From contig NZ_PXNS01000004.1 of NCBI RefSeq assembly GCF_003045775.1, positions 467,180 through 531,179 of the forward strand: 64,000 bases of DNA, read 5' to 3'. This document shows positions 1 to 8,700 of the stretch, piece by piece. The notes beneath the pieces are model-generated. The model saw only the letters and a program-made list of their open reading frames with translations, had not been told where the DNA came from and did not search any database. A program made the position numbers and the translations under genes. Origin of the DNA: Halomonas litopenaei. GTDB taxonomy: Bacteria; Pseudomonadota; Gammaproteobacteria; Pseudomonadales; Halomonadaceae. Position 1 is the stretch's first letter. Every line of letters begins with the position of its first letter.

Positions 1-384
1 CAGATCGTGCCTGAGGGCTGGATCGCACAGATGACGACTCCTCGCGCCGCGCGAGACTTTGGCTACTACCTGTGGCTTGGCCATATCGTCGATACCACGC
101 CGAGCTTCGACATGATGGGATTCAAGGGCCAGTTCGTGACGGCGCTGCCAGAGCGTGACGCTGTGGTCGTGATGACCGCGATGCTGCCGATCGACGGTGG
201 GCTGCGCCATTCGAAGAACGTGCGCATCTTCCGTAACGTGGTCAATGACTATGTGTTGCCGGCGCTGGACGGTGAAGGCTCCGCCGAAGCCGACGCAGCA
301 CTCGAGGACGAGGTGGCGGCGCGTGCCTCGAGTACCCCGACGCCGGGTGTGTTCGTCGACCCGACCGACGAACCGCAGTCCTGA
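1..384 (+). CDS. Serine hydrolase (beta-lactamase class C-like), C-terminal part
   Basis: The reading frame is open from the first base and stops at 382-384, so only the last 127 residues are present and the start lies upstream of the window. Stretches such as YYLWLGH, a glycine-containing turn followed by GQFVTALPERDAVVVMTA, and a final helix are typical of the C-terminal part of class C beta-lactamase/esterase-like serine hydrolases, where a GHGGQ-like segment precedes the last beta strands. The catalytic SxxK and YxN motifs would be in the missing part. The last 30 residues are acidic and Pro/Thr-rich and probably disordered. The substrate cannot be inferred. Family call moderate. Confidence 0.6.
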   Translation, partial: QIVPEGWIAQMTTPRAARDFGYYLWLGHIVDTTPSFDMMGFKGQFVTALPERDAVVVMTAMLPIDGGLRHSKNVRIFRNVVNDYVLPALDGEGSAEADAALEDEVAARASSTPTPGVFVDPTDEPQS

Positions 385-457
385 AGGGGATGTCGGGCCC
401 GGGGCAGGCGATATACTCTGGGCCCTTCTCTCCTTCAATTTTCCAGGGTCCATGCCC

Positions 458-1180
458 ATGACGTCGACAACCGACGACGCCACCGTCGCTTCACCCTCCG
501 ATAGAGGCGCGCGTCAGCGAGCGCCTCACCGCCGCCGTATCCAGGCGCCGTCCCTGGCCGATGAAGCCTACGACTTGCTCAAGGGGCTGATCGTCCACGG
601 TGAGCTGGCCCCGGGGGAGCGTCTGCTGGAGCCGGCTCTGTGTCGGCGTCTGGGCATCTCGCGCACACCCCTGCGCGATGCCTTGAACCAGCTGGCGGGC
701 GAAGGCCTGGTGACCCTGCGGCGCAATCGCAACGCCCTGGTCACCCTGCTTGATGGTGACGAGCTGCGTCATCTGTTCGAGGTCGAGGCCGGGCTCGAGG
801 CCATGGCGGTGGAACTGGCGGCCGGGCGCATGACAGAGACCGAGCTCAAGAGGCTGGCCTCACTGCAGACTCGCCTGGAAAAGCAGCACGCCAAGGGCGA
901 TCGCGACGGCTACTTCGCCACCAATACCCGTATCCACGCGCTGCTGGTCGAGGCGGCGCGCAATCCGGTGCTGGTGGAAACCCACCAGCGCCTGCTGGGT
1001 CGGTTGGAGCGGGCGCGCTATCTGGCGCTGAATCGCCTCGGCCGCTGGCAGGAGTCCACCGATGAGCATCGCGCCATCCTCGATGCCTTGATCGCCAGGG
1101 ACGCCGACCTTGCCCGCCGCCACATGCACGAACACGTCATGCACACCGGTGTCGCCATCAGCGCCTTGCTGACACGCTGA
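458..1180 (+). CDS. GntR-family transcriptional regulator, FCD subfamily
   Basis: A 240-residue DNA-binding regulator. Residues about 30-95 form the GntR winged helix (LADEAYDLLKGLIVHGEL, PGERLLEPALCRRLGISRTPLRDAL), and residues about 105-225 form an all-helical FCD ligand-binding domain with a metal-binding-type His pattern near the C-terminus (DEHRAILDALIARDADLARRHMHEH). I chose the ATG at 458 because AGGG at 445-448 lies about 9 bases upstream; an in-frame ATG at 452 is too close to it. FCD regulators usually sense small organic acids and control a neighbouring catabolic or transport gene. No obvious target adjoins it downstream, so the upstream hydrolase is the nearest candidate. Confidence 0.85.
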   Translation: MTSTTDDATVASPSDRGARQRAPHRRRIQAPSLADEAYDLLKGLIVHGELAPGERLLEPALCRRLGISRTPLRDALNQLAGEGLVTLRRNRNALVTLLDGDELRHLFEVEAGLEAMAVELAAGRMTETELKRLASLQTRLEKQHAKGDRDGYFATNTRIHALLVEAARNPVLVETHQRLLGRLERARYLALNRLGRWQESTDEHRAILDALIARDADLARRHMHEHVMHTGVAISALLTR

Positions 1181-1250
1181 GTCCTGCGACAGACACGGCG
1201 ACGGTCGCCTGCTTCTTCTGGTCGCTGAACAGCGATGATCAGGACGAGCC

Positions 1251-1279
1251 TTGACAGGCCATCCAAACACGACCATATT
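1251..1279 (+). promoter_or_regulatory. Sigma-70-type promoter of the 92-residue gene
   Basis: TTGACA at 1251-1256 and CATATT at 1274-1279 are separated by 17 bases, a good -35/-10 pair. The predicted transcript start is near 1286, about 50 bases before the ATG at 1335. The Fur-like site at 1289-1301 lies directly at the start point. Confidence 0.6.
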
Positions 1280-1288
1280 GCAAACGTA

Positions 1289-1301
1289 AATGATTCTCAT
1301 T
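1289..1301 (+). promoter_or_regulatory. Fur-box-like palindrome AATGATTCTCATT
   Basis: AATGA and TCATT form an inverted repeat around TTC, resembling the core of Fur binding sites (overlapping AATGATNNTCATT-type units). It overlaps the predicted transcript start of the small gene downstream, the usual position for an iron-dependent repressor. Only this core matches well; the flanks are weaker. Confidence 0.45.
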
Positions 1302-1334
1302 GTTTTGGGCTATCAGCGTCTGCAGGAGGTCGTC

Positions 1335-1613
1335 ATGTCCTATCGCATCAAGACCGCGCTTCACGGAGCCAACCCGACCCTCGAGATCTTCGACGTCAGC
1401 TCGGGCTCCATGCGCATGGCGTGGGAGTACCCGAAGGAGGTGGGCAGCGAAGAGAAGGATCCCGAACTCGCCTCGCTGCGCCGAGAGGAGGCGATCCACG
1501 AGCTGTTTCGGCGGCTGTTTCTGCTGACCACCGAACAGTATCTGAAAGGCGAACTCGGCAGGGACGGAAGCGAGGCGTCAGGGTCACACGGCGGTGGGCA
1601 CAAGGCGCATTGA
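1335..1613 (+). CDS. Hypothetical protein with His/Gly-rich tail, possibly iron-regulated
   Basis: A 92-residue soluble protein. The ATG at 1335 is preceded by AGGAGG at 1324-1329, a strong ribosome binding site. The first 40 residues look like beta strands; residues 45-75 are helical and charged (LRREEAIHELFRRLFLLTTEQYL); the last 15 residues are Gly/His/Ser-rich and end HGGGHKAH, which could bind metal. I do not recognise the family. The final 30 bases overlap the 3' end of the convergent C45 peptidase gene. The promoter and Fur-like site upstream suggest iron control. Function unknown. Confidence 0.7.
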   Translation: MSYRIKTALHGANPTLEIFDVSSGSMRMAWEYPKEVGSEEKDPELASLRREEAIHELFRRLFLLTTEQYLKGELGRDGSEASGSHGGGHKAH

Positions 1614-2753
1614 GTGGGTGGTCTGGCAGGGCTTGCCGTGGCGTAGCCACAGCACCTTGTCGGTCAGGTCCATGACCACGCTGAACAGCGTTTCCATCCG
1701 CTCGGCTTCAGCGACGCTCGGGTCGAAGTGACGACACAGGCTGTCCTCGCCGGGGGAGTGGTCGCCGAGCAGGTCGAACAACCGCTCGGCGTCGAGGGTG
1801 GCGCTCTCGTTGGGGGCTGTGCTTGCTGTACCCCGTTCGTCCGCAGCCAATTCATCCGCACCCGAGCCATCCATGCCCAGGCCGTCGAGCAGTTGCCCGA
1901 CCAGCGCGTCGAGGCGACTCAGGCGGGACCAGGAGTCCGGCTTGGGGAAGTCCTCGACCCAGTGGGTGGCGGTGTCACTGACCAGGTGATTGGTATGGGT
2001 GACGACCCCGCGAGCCGGTGCGATGGTTCCCGGTTGCCCGGGGTGAACCTCGAGCCCTTCCGCCTGGCCGCTGCCGTCGGCCAGCAGGAAGTGGGCGGGT
2101 GCACAGACACCGTCGTGGGCGATCTGCCGGGCGGCGTCGAGGGTCTCGCACTCGAGCATGGCGCGCAGGGCGATATGGATCGGCAGACCCTCGCCGCAGG
2201 TCGCCGAGCGGATGGCATTGAGTCCGACTCCGACACCATTGGCGTTGAGTCCGATCTTGCCGACCATGCCGGCCTCGCCCACGCTGATCAACGGCGGCGC
2301 GCCGGGAGCCTGGATCTCGAGGATCACCAGATGGTCGAGTTGGTCGGCGCGCCAGTCCCAGTTCTGGGCGAGCCACTGGCGGCCGGCGTGATAGAGCGAA
2401 AAGGCCGAGCAGCCACCGCCGGCGCGGGTCAGCGACACCTCGCTGCGACAGTTGAGGGTAAGCACGTCGGCCAGATCACCGCCGATGCCCTGGGCGATGC
2501 CGTCGAGCTCCTCGAGGATGGCCGGGTAGCGCCGCTCGATCATCGGCAGGAAGCGTTCGGCGTCGCGTCGCGCCTCGTGCCAGCGCAGGCCCGCCAGGTC
2601 ATGAAACAGTCGGTCGTAGACGTCGATGCTGGCAAGAATCGCCCCACGGTGCTGGCTGCCGTGGGCACGGCCGATGTCGAGGCGGCTGCCGGAGAGCCTG
2701 GTGGGTGTCAACGACGAGCAGGAGGGGGTGGGAGAGGACGTGGAGGGGGTCAT
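1584..2753 (-). CDS. C45-family peptidase / acyl-CoA:6-APA acyltransferase-like Ntn hydrolase
   Basis: A 389-residue protein resembling the peptidase C45 family (penicillin acyltransferase and carcinine hydrolase types). The segment before the catalytic site (ERRYPAILEELDGIAQGIG, DVLTLNCRSE) and GGGCSAF at 112-118 place the N-terminal nucleophile at Cys115. Maturation by cleavage before this Cys is expected for the family. Downstream features that fit are QNWDW, GLNANGVGVGLNA and THTNH. GGGAG lies seven bases before the ATG at 2753. Its 3' end overlaps the convergent small gene by 30 bases. The natural substrate, probably an amide or N-acyl compound, cannot be told. A signal peptide is not evident. 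Confidence 0.8.
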   Translation of the reverse strand: MTPSTSSPTPSCSSLTPTRLSGSRLDIGRAHGSQHRGAILASIDVYDRLFHDLAGLRWHEARRDAERFLPMIERRYPAILEELDGIAQGIGGDLADVLTLNCRSEVSLTRAGGGCSAFSLYHAGRQWLAQNWDWRADQLDHLVILEIQAPGAPPLISVGEAGMVGKIGLNANGVGVGLNAIRSATCGEGLPIHIALRAMLECETLDAARQIAHDGVCAPAHFLLADGSGQAEGLEVHPGQPGTIAPARGVVTHTNHLVSDTATHWVEDFPKPDSWSRLSRLDALVGQLLDGLGMDGSGADELAADERGTASTAPNESATLDAERLFDLLGDHSPGEDSLCRHFDPSVAEAERMETLFSVVMDLTDKVLWLRHGKPCQTTHSMRLVPTAV

Positions 2754-3027
2754 GAAGTGCTCCCTGCGATCGAAGCGGCTGGCGCCGGGTCGCTGACATG
2801 GGTGGATATCCCCTCAGCGTAGCAGTTCTGCGCTTGGCATGGCGTCGTAGAGGTGGCCGTCGAGGTGTCTTGGATGAATTTTAATATATTGATATCGTTC
2901 AGTTTTTACACGATTCGCTACCCTTCTCGACAATTCCTGGCGAGACTCCCACAGAGCGTTTCACTTTATTAGTCTGCGAAGTTGTATGCTGCCAGAGAGC
3001 CTTACCGGCCATCTCAGGAGACACAAC

Positions 3028-3261
3028 ATGAAGACCAGAAACGCGCTGCTCGTATTGGCCCTCTTGGCCCTGCCGCTGTCCGCTCAGGCAGGTGTTGTCG
3101 ACGGCAAGATTGCCAAGCTGGCTGAGCCGCTGGCCCCTGCAGAAGGGCCTTGCGCCAATCATCACACCACCTACTGCGCGGCTGAACACGCTGGTGCCAC
3201 GCAGGATGCCGACTTCGACGCCCGCGAGACGGCAAGCCAGGAGCAACAGGGCCACAGCTGA
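3028..3261 (+). CDS. Small secreted protein with Cys/His motif
   Basis: A 77-residue precursor. The ATG at 3028 follows AGGAG at 3016-3020 with good spacing. Residues 1-21 are a clear Sec signal peptide (MKTRN, then a Leu/Ala-rich core, cut after SAQA). The mature chain is about 56 residues, with two cysteines seven residues apart and a His pair between them (PCANHHTTYC), then an acidic, Gln/His-containing tail. A disulfide or bound metal in the periplasm is plausible. I recognise no family. The gene stands alone between an AT-rich upstream stretch (about 2875-2925) and a strong terminator at 3291-3322. Confidence 0.65.
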   Translation: MKTRNALLVLALLALPLSAQAGVVDGKIAKLAEPLAPAEGPCANHHTTYCAAEHAGATQDADFDARETASQEQQGHS

Positions 3262-3290
3262 AAGCGATGATGCTGGCGGAACCCTGAACG

Positions 3291-3322
3291 ACAATGCCCC
3301 GGCCAACTGGCCGGGGCATTGT
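3291..3322. terminator. Bidirectional terminator between convergent genes
   Basis: A 14-bp perfect stem (ACAATGCCCCGGCC and its complement) closes the loop AACT. It lies between the small secreted protein (+) and the symporter (-), so it probably ends transcription from both sides. Confidence 0.8.
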
Positions 3323-3348
3323 CGTCTGGCAGGGGCTCGGGGTGCTGG

Positions 3349-4602
3349 TCAGGTCTTGTTGGCGGCGTTGTAGACGTTCTCGTCGAGTTCGCCTTCGCTC
3401 TTGCCGACCAGGGTGGTGACCATCAGGTCTCCGGCCACGTTGACGCTGGTACGGGCCATGTCGAGGATGCGATCGACGCCGGCGACCACCGCCAGGGCTT
3501 CCAGCGGCAGGCCGATCTGGGCCATGACGATGGACAGCATCACCAGGCCGGCGCCCGGGACACCGGCGGTGCCGATGGAAGCCAGGGTGCCGGTGACGAT
3601 GATCATGCCGTAGTCGGCCAGGCTCAGGTCGACGCCGATCAACTGGGCGATGAATACCGCCACCACCCCCTGATAGATGGCGGTGCCGTCCATGTTGATG
3701 GTGGCGCCCACCGGCAGCACGAAGCCGGCGACCCCCTCGGACACGCCGAGGTTCTTCGTCGCGCAGCGCAGCGAGACCGGCAGGGTGCCGGACGAGGACG
3801 CCGACGAATAGGCCACCACCAGGGCATCGAGGATGCCCTGCAGGTAGCGCACCGGATTGAGACGACCGAGCAGCGACAGCAGACCGGAGTAGACCACCAG
3901 CACGTGGACGACGCTGGCCAGGTAGGCCACGCCGATCACCTTGACCAGGGGCAGCAGCACCTCGGCGCCGTAGCTGCCGGCGACGTGGGCGATCAGACCG
4001 AACACGCCGAAGGGCGCCAGCGCCATCACCAGGCTGGTCAGCTTGACCATGGCCTCGGCGAAGCTTTCGAACACCTTGACCACCGGCTCGCCCTTCTCGC
4101 CGATCAGGGTCAGCGAGACACCGAGGCCAATGGCGAACACGATGATCTGCAGGATATTGCCGCTGGCCAGGGCGTCCACCGGGTTCTGGGGCACCAGGCC
4201 GACCACGATCTGCACTAGGCTTGGGGCTTCCTTGGCCGCGTCTGGGTTGGCCTCGAAGGTCATGTCGAGGCCAACGCCAGGCTGAAACAGCCAGGAGGCG
4301 GCCAGGCCGATGGCGATGGCGAAGGCGGTGGTCACCAGATACAGCGCGATGGTCCGCGCGCCGATGCGGCCCATCTTCTGGGGGTCACGCATGGCGGTGA
4401 TACCGACCACCAGGGTAGAGAACACCAGCGGCACGATCAGCATCTTGATGGCGCTGATGAAGATGTCACCGATGGGCTTGAACACGCTGGCGCTTTCGCC
4501 CATCAGGGTGCCGACGAGGACACCCAGGGCGAGGCCGACCAGGATCTTCTGCCATAGCGGGATACGGCGCCACAGGCCGGGGGAACGATCGGGGGTGGAC
4601 AT
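3349..4602 (-). CDS. Dicarboxylate/amino acid:cation symporter (DAACS family, GltP/DctA-like)
   Basis: A 417-residue inner-membrane secondary transporter that takes up glutamate/aspartate or C4-dicarboxylates with Na+ or H+. Diagnostic family motifs are present: a serine-rich re-entrant hairpin (SSASSSGTLPVSL), the cation-binding NMDGTAIYQ, a second hairpin containing AGVPGAG, and DRILDMARTSVNVAGD near the C-terminus where substrate is bound. The ATG at 4602 is chosen over an upstream frame start because GGAG lies seven bases before it and the following residues (MSTPDRSPGLWRRIPLWQKIL) are typical of the family N-terminus. It stands alone. Substrate preference between glutamate and dicarboxylate is not settled by these motifs. 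Confidence 0.9.
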   Translation of the reverse strand: MSTPDRSPGLWRRIPLWQKILVGLALGVLVGTLMGESASVFKPIGDIFISAIKMLIVPLVFSTLVVGITAMRDPQKMGRIGARTIALYLVTTAFAIAIGLAASWLFQPGVGLDMTFEANPDAAKEAPSLVQIVVGLVPQNPVDALASGNILQIIVFAIGLGVSLTLIGEKGEPVVKVFESFAEAMVKLTSLVMALAPFGVFGLIAHVAGSYGAEVLLPLVKVIGVAYLASVVHVLVVYSGLLSLLGRLNPVRYLQGILDALVVAYSSASSSGTLPVSLRCATKNLGVSEGVAGFVLPVGATINMDGTAIYQGVVAVFIAQLIGVDLSLADYGMIIVTGTLASIGTAGVPGAGLVMLSIVMAQIGLPLEALAVVAGVDRILDMARTSVNVAGDLMVTTLVGKSEGELDENVYNAANKT

Positions 4603-4788
4603 GGGGAGGCTCCAGAAGGACAGGGTGGATGGCCTGCCGTGCAAGGTGGGAAGACGCGACACCCATCGATAGTCAGCAAAATGTTCTCGTTGGCTGCTAT
4701 CGAATGGGCGATCGGCACGATGGAGGCGGATTCTACCGAATAATCTGCCTCGGTGTTTTCATCCGTTGCACACCTTCTGGTGCTCAGA

Positions 4789-4817
4789 GGCCACCTGGGA
4801 GCGGCTTCCAGGTGGCC
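4789..4817 (-). terminator. Hairpin downstream of the dienelactone hydrolase
   Basis: A 10-bp perfect stem (GGCCACCTGG and complement) with a 9-base loop lies just after the stop of the hydrolase gene. No strong U-run follows on the minus strand, so termination may be inefficient. Confidence 0.5.
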
Positions 4818-4840
4818 GGGCTGTTGACGACGCTAGCGGT

Positions 4841-5614
4841 TCAGCCCTGATCCTGCTGTTCCAGGGCGCGCCGCAGCAGCTGGTGGAAGGCCGCCCAGGA
4901 GGCCTGGTCGGCCCGAGCCTGGTAGCGATCGCTGCCGAATACCGTGAAGGCGTGGGGAGCACCGGAGTAGACCTGGATCTCGTAGGGGGCGCCAGCCGCC
5001 TCCAGCTCCTCGGACAGCGCCGCCACCTGGTCCATGCCGATGGAGGCGTCGGCACCACCGTGGGCGACCAGGATCGGTGGCGTATCGGCGGAGTAGCCCT
5101 GGCCTTCCGGTGTGCCGAGGCCGCCGTGGAAGGTAGCGAAACCACGCACACCTTCGTCGGCGTTGGCGCGGGCCATCTCCAGCACCACGGCGCCACCGAA
5201 GCAGTAGCCCATCACCACGGTGTCTTCGCCGGCGCCCTGTTCACGGGCCTGGGTCAGCCCCGCCAGGGTCAGCCGGCGCATGCGTTCACGGTCATCGTAG
5301 AGCACCGCCATCTCGGCCTTGCGCGCGTCGATCTCCTCGGGGCGGTTGCCGGCGCCGTAGAGGTCCACGGCGAAGGCGTCGTAGCCCGCCTCGGCGAGCA
5401 TGTCGGCACGCTTTCTTTCATAGTCGGTGAGGCCATCCCAGTCGTGGATGATCAGCACGCTGCCCTTGGAAGAGGACGTGGCGGGGGCGAAATAGCCCTG
5501 GAAGGCTTCACCGTCCACCTGGTAGTCAACGTTTTGTCCGGCCATGGCGCCGGCGCTGGCGAGAACAGAGCCGAGACCGATCAGGGCAGGGGCGAGCAGG
5601 GCGCAACGAGACAT
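4841..5614 (-). CDS. Secreted dienelactone hydrolase family protein
   Basis: A 257-residue alpha/beta hydrolase. Residues 1-25 are a Sec signal peptide ending in AGAMA, so the enzyme should be periplasmic. The dienelactone hydrolase triad is visible: Cys138 in GYCFGG, Asp189 in GGADAS and His221 in GAPHAFTVFG. An HDWDGL turn near residue 60 and DLYG near 84 also fit. The nucleophile is Cys, as in true dienelactone hydrolases, rather than Ser. A periplasmic location makes a role in chloroaromatic breakdown unlikely; a general esterase role is more plausible. The gene is single, with a hairpin after the stop. Confidence 0.85.
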   Translation of the reverse strand: MSRCALLAPALIGLGSVLASAGAMAGQNVDYQVDGEAFQGYFAPATSSSKGSVLIIHDWDGLTDYERKRADMLAEAGYDAFAVDLYGAGNRPEEIDARKAEMAVLYDDRERMRRLTLAGLTQAREQGAGEDTVVMGYCFGGAVVLEMARANADEGVRGFATFHGGLGTPEGQGYSADTPPILVAHGGADASIGMDQVAALSEELEAAGAPYEIQVYSGAPHAFTVFGSDRYQARADQASWAAFHQLLRRALEQQDQG

Positions 5615-5868
5615 GGTGTGCTCCTTGGCGAGTGAGGGGCGTTGGCCCCGCCAGATGGCAGGGCCTGTGCTGAGTATAGAAGCCTGGCCACAGACGCCAG
5701 TCCTGAACCCCGTCTTGTTGCATCCAGCCGGCCTAGCGTTGGCGGCGGGGACTTGAGTTTTCCCCGGCGGCCTTCCAGATTGGGGGTATGAAGATCGAGT
5801 GGGCGAGCCGCGGCTGACCGCGCTCGTCTCGGCTTCATCTCAGGACAACCAGAGCGAGACCAACAATC

Positions 5869-7071
5869 ATGAAAAAGCGCGTACTGGCGACCGCCGTGGC
5901 TGCAACCACCCTGGCGGTCGGCTCCATGGCCCACGCAGAGGTCAAGATCGGATTTCTCGGCGGCTTCACCGGGGGGATCGAGAGCCTGACGCCGCCGATC
6001 TACGACGGCGCCCAGCTGGCGGTTGACCATATCAACAACCAGGGTGGCATCCTCGATGGCCAGGACGTGGTGATGCCGACCGGCGACACCACCTGCGGCG
6101 ACGCTTCGGCGGCGTCCAACGCGGCTGACCGCATGGTCAACACCGAGCAGGTCACCGCCATCGTTGGCGCGCTGTGTACCGGTGCCACCATCGCCGCGGC
6201 CAACAACGCGGCGATTCCGGGTGGCGTGACCATGGTGTCTCCGGCCTCCACGGCGCCGGCGGTCACCGACCTCGACGACAATGACCTGGTGTTCCGCACC
6301 GTGCCCTCCGATGCCTTCCAGGGCGAGATGCTGGCCAAGTTGCTGATCGACAAGGGCATCGAGGAAGTCGCCGTCACCTACGTCAACAACGACTACGGAC
6401 GCGGCCTGTCCGACGCCTTCAGCTCGGCCTTCGAGGACGGCGGCGGCAGCGTGCTGGAAAACCTCGCCCACGAGGACAACCGCGCCGACTACCGCAGCGA
6501 ACTCGGCACCCTGTCGGCCACCGGCGCCCAGACCCTGGTGGTACTCGCCTACGCCGATACCTCCGGCCAGACGGTGGTGCGCCAGGCCTACGAGAGCGGC
6601 ATGTTCACCCAGTACGTGGGGGCCGATGGCATGGTCGGCGACAGCCTGGTCGAGGCCATCGGCGCCGACGTGCTCGACGGCATGATCGCCACCCGTCCGG
6701 GCAGCCCGGACCTTCCCGGCACCGAGATCTTCACTGAACTTGCCAACAACGCCGACATCGACCCCACCGCCGTATTCGCCGCCCAGGCCTACGATGCGGC
6801 CTTCCTGCTGGGGCTGGCCATCCAGCAGAACGGCAGTGCCGAGCGCGAGGGTGTGTCTGAGGCGCTGCGCAGCGTGTCCTCTCCCCCCGGTGAGGTCATC
6901 CTGCCCGGTGAGTGGGAGAAGGCGGTGGAGCTGATCGCAGCGGGGACCGAGATCAACTATGAAGGCGCCTCCGGTACCCAGGACTTCGACGACAACGGCG
7001 ATGTGCCTGGTGTGGTACAGGAAATGGCCGTGGAAAACGGCACTTTTACCGGCAAGGGCTTTGTTGAATAG
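5869..7071 (+). CDS. Branched-chain amino acid ABC transporter, periplasmic substrate-binding protein
   Basis: A 400-residue type I periplasmic binding protein (LivK/LivJ class). It has a 23-residue signal peptide (MKKR, hydrophobic core, SMAHA), then VKIGFLGGFTGG, the usual first strand, GAQLAVDHINNQGG, and a central region binding the ligand amino group (SPASTAPAVTD). The two-lobe architecture and length are normal. It converges on livGFHM, whose products form the matching membrane complex. The start at 5869 has no classic Shine-Dalgarno; the preceding bases are CA-rich (ACCAACAATC), so translation may be under RNA-level control. The true ligand could also be another amino acid or amide. 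Confidence 0.88.
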   Translation: MKKRVLATAVAATTLAVGSMAHAEVKIGFLGGFTGGIESLTPPIYDGAQLAVDHINNQGGILDGQDVVMPTGDTTCGDASAASNAADRMVNTEQVTAIVGALCTGATIAAANNAAIPGGVTMVSPASTAPAVTDLDDNDLVFRTVPSDAFQGEMLAKLLIDKGIEEVAVTYVNNDYGRGLSDAFSSAFEDGGGSVLENLAHEDNRADYRSELGTLSATGAQTLVVLAYADTSGQTVVRQAYESGMFTQYVGADGMVGDSLVEAIGADVLDGMIATRPGSPDLPGTEIFTELANNADIDPTAVFAAQAYDAAFLLGLAIQQNGSAEREGVSEALRSVSSPPGEVILPGEWEKAVELIAAGTEINYEGASGTQDFDDNGDVPGVVQEMAVENGTFTGKGFVE

Positions 7072-7176
7072 CCGCCATGACGTAAAGTAAGGCGAGTCGT
7101 CGACGGACGACAACGCATCCGGGCGGTCGCCTCCGCCCAATGACCGCGCCAATGCTCGCAACAGAGGCGCTCAAGG

Positions 7177-7206
7177 AAAGCCCCCGGCCATCTGGCTGGG
7201 GGCTTT
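7177..7206 (+). terminator. Rho-independent terminator after livK-like gene
   Basis: A 14-bp stem (AAAGCCCCCGGCCA with one G-T pair) and a two-base gap as loop. The stem is flanked by AAA on the left and TTT on the right, so it could work in both directions between livK and livM. Confidence 0.75.
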
Positions 7207-7383
7207 ATCGTTGGTAGGGGCCTGTCATTGGCGTCGAGCTGGCGATGTCGTGCGAGATGGCCAGTGATGGGGCAAGAGGCGTGAGAGGCGGGCCCTGGCG
7301 ACCCTGGGCCGCCAGGATGAGACCATCAGTGACGACGACCGGCGTCAGGCACTGTCCGCAGTAGCGGTGTCGACGGACACGCC

Positions 7384-8700
7384 TCAGTCATGGTGCTTGA
7401 CCTTCTCCGGCAGCAGCCCTTTGGGGGCGACGCGCAGCACCACCGTGATCAACAGCCCGATGACGAATACCCTGGCCTGCAGGGCTCGGCTTTCCAGGTT
7501 GCTGGGTAGCTCCCAGCCGAAGCTGGCCTGGCCGAAGTGGGCGATCAACTCCATCACGTAGAGCGCCAGCGGCTCTGACATGATCCAGATGATGTACACC
7601 GCCACCGCGCCGAACAGGGTACCGAGATTGTTGCCCGGCCCACCCAGGATGACCATCACCAGCACCAGGAAGGTGTGGTTGAGCGGCAGGTAGCCGTTGG
7701 GGTCGAAGATGCTGTTGAAGCTGCCGAGTGCCGCGCCGCCGAGGCCCATCAGCACGCAGCCCAGCACGAAGATCTCGAGCCGGCGGCGATTGATGTCCTT
7801 GCCCATGGCGGCAGATGACACCTCGTTGTCGCGAATCGCCCGGATCATGCGGCCCCAGGGGGCGTTGTAGGCTCGGTTGAGCAAAAAGAAGATGCCCAGG
7901 ATCATCACCGCCGTCACCGACAGATAGAGCGCCCGCGCCAGGGTGAAGCCGACCTCGCCGGGATCGGGTACCGGCCACGGCAGCGGCGACACGGTAGCGG
8001 TGCCACGGGTCAGCCAGTCAGAGTTCTTGAGAAAGGCCTTGATGATCTCGGCGATGCCCAGGGTGGCGATGGCCAGATAGTCGCTGCGAAGCCCCAGGCA
8101 GACGTGGCCGATAAAGTAGCCGATACCGCCGGCCAGCGCTCCGCCGACCACCCAGCCGACCCACACCGGCAGGCCGAACCCACCGATGAAGCCCATCTGG
8201 CTTTCGATGGCGTCGGTGACCTCGCGCAGCTCGCTGATCACCACCATGTAGACGACGAGGCCGATCACCACGGTGATCAGGGTGCGCAGCCAGGACGGCA
8301 CGCCCAGGCGAGTCATGCGCGACAGCGCGAATACCAGCGCGATACCGACGGCCAGATACCCCAGTACCTTGGCCAGCTCACCGGGCAGCGGGCTATCCCA
8401 GAAGGCCGGATTGACCGGCACGCTGAAGGTCATGGCGCAGAAGCCGCCGAGGGCGACGAAGCCCATGACGCCTGCGTTGAACTGGCCGGCGTAGCCCCAC
8501 TGGATGGTCAGGCCCAGGGCCAGGATGGCGTAGCAGCTGGCTTCCACCAGCATGCGTGTCGAATAGGCCGAACCCATGGCCAGGTAGACCGCGCCGACGG
8601 CGACGGCGAGGACCACCAAGAGGCTGAGTTCGCGCACCGGAAAGCGGCTCTGGGGCGCGGTGTTGGCGTCGTCGCGGCGATGAAAGTTGTTGGTCGTCAT
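7384..8700 (-). CDS. livM: Branched-chain amino acid ABC transporter permease LivM
   Basis: A 438-residue inner-membrane permease with about ten hydrophobic segments. Family hallmarks are YAILALGLTIQWGYAGQFNAG near the N-terminus, GLRSDYLAIATLGIAEI, and the EAA-like cytoplasmic loop (RAIRDNEVSSAAMGKDI). The ATG at 8700 shares its first base with the last base of the livH stop codon, giving a TGATG junction that implies translational coupling; a start 13 codons earlier would lie inside livH. It is the last gene of livGFHM. The N-terminus is about 25 residues longer and more polar than in short LivM proteins. Confidence 0.9.
   Translation of the reverse strand: MTTNNFHRRDDANTAPQSRFPVRELSLLVVLAVAVGAVYLAMGSAYSTRMLVEASCYAILALGLTIQWGYAGQFNAGVMGFVALGGFCAMTFSVPVNPAFWDSPLPGELAKVLGYLAVGIALVFALSRMTRLGVPSWLRTLITVVIGLVVYMVVISELREVTDAIESQMGFIGGFGLPVWVGWVVGGALAGGIGYFIGHVCLGLRSDYLAIATLGIAEIIKAFLKNSDWLTRGTATVSPLPWPVPDPGEVGFTLARALYLSVTAVMILGIFFLLNRAYNAPWGRMIRAIRDNEVSSAAMGKDINRRRLEIFVLGCVLMGLGGAALGSFNSIFDPNGYLPLNHTFLVLVMVILGGPGNNLGTLFGAVAVYIIWIMSEPLALYVMELIAHFGQASFGWELPSNLESRALQARVFVIGLLITVVLRVAPKGLLPEKVKHHD

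Noticed and set aside
3319..4218. Long plus-strand frame (299 codons), Gly/His/Asp/Gln-rich
   Set aside because: Antisense shadow of the DAACS symporter; composition reflects GC-rich codon bias of the opposite strand.
5581..7161. Long minus-strand frame (526 codons) over the livK-like gene
   Set aside because: Antisense shadow with Gly/Val/His-rich composition and no recognisable domain.
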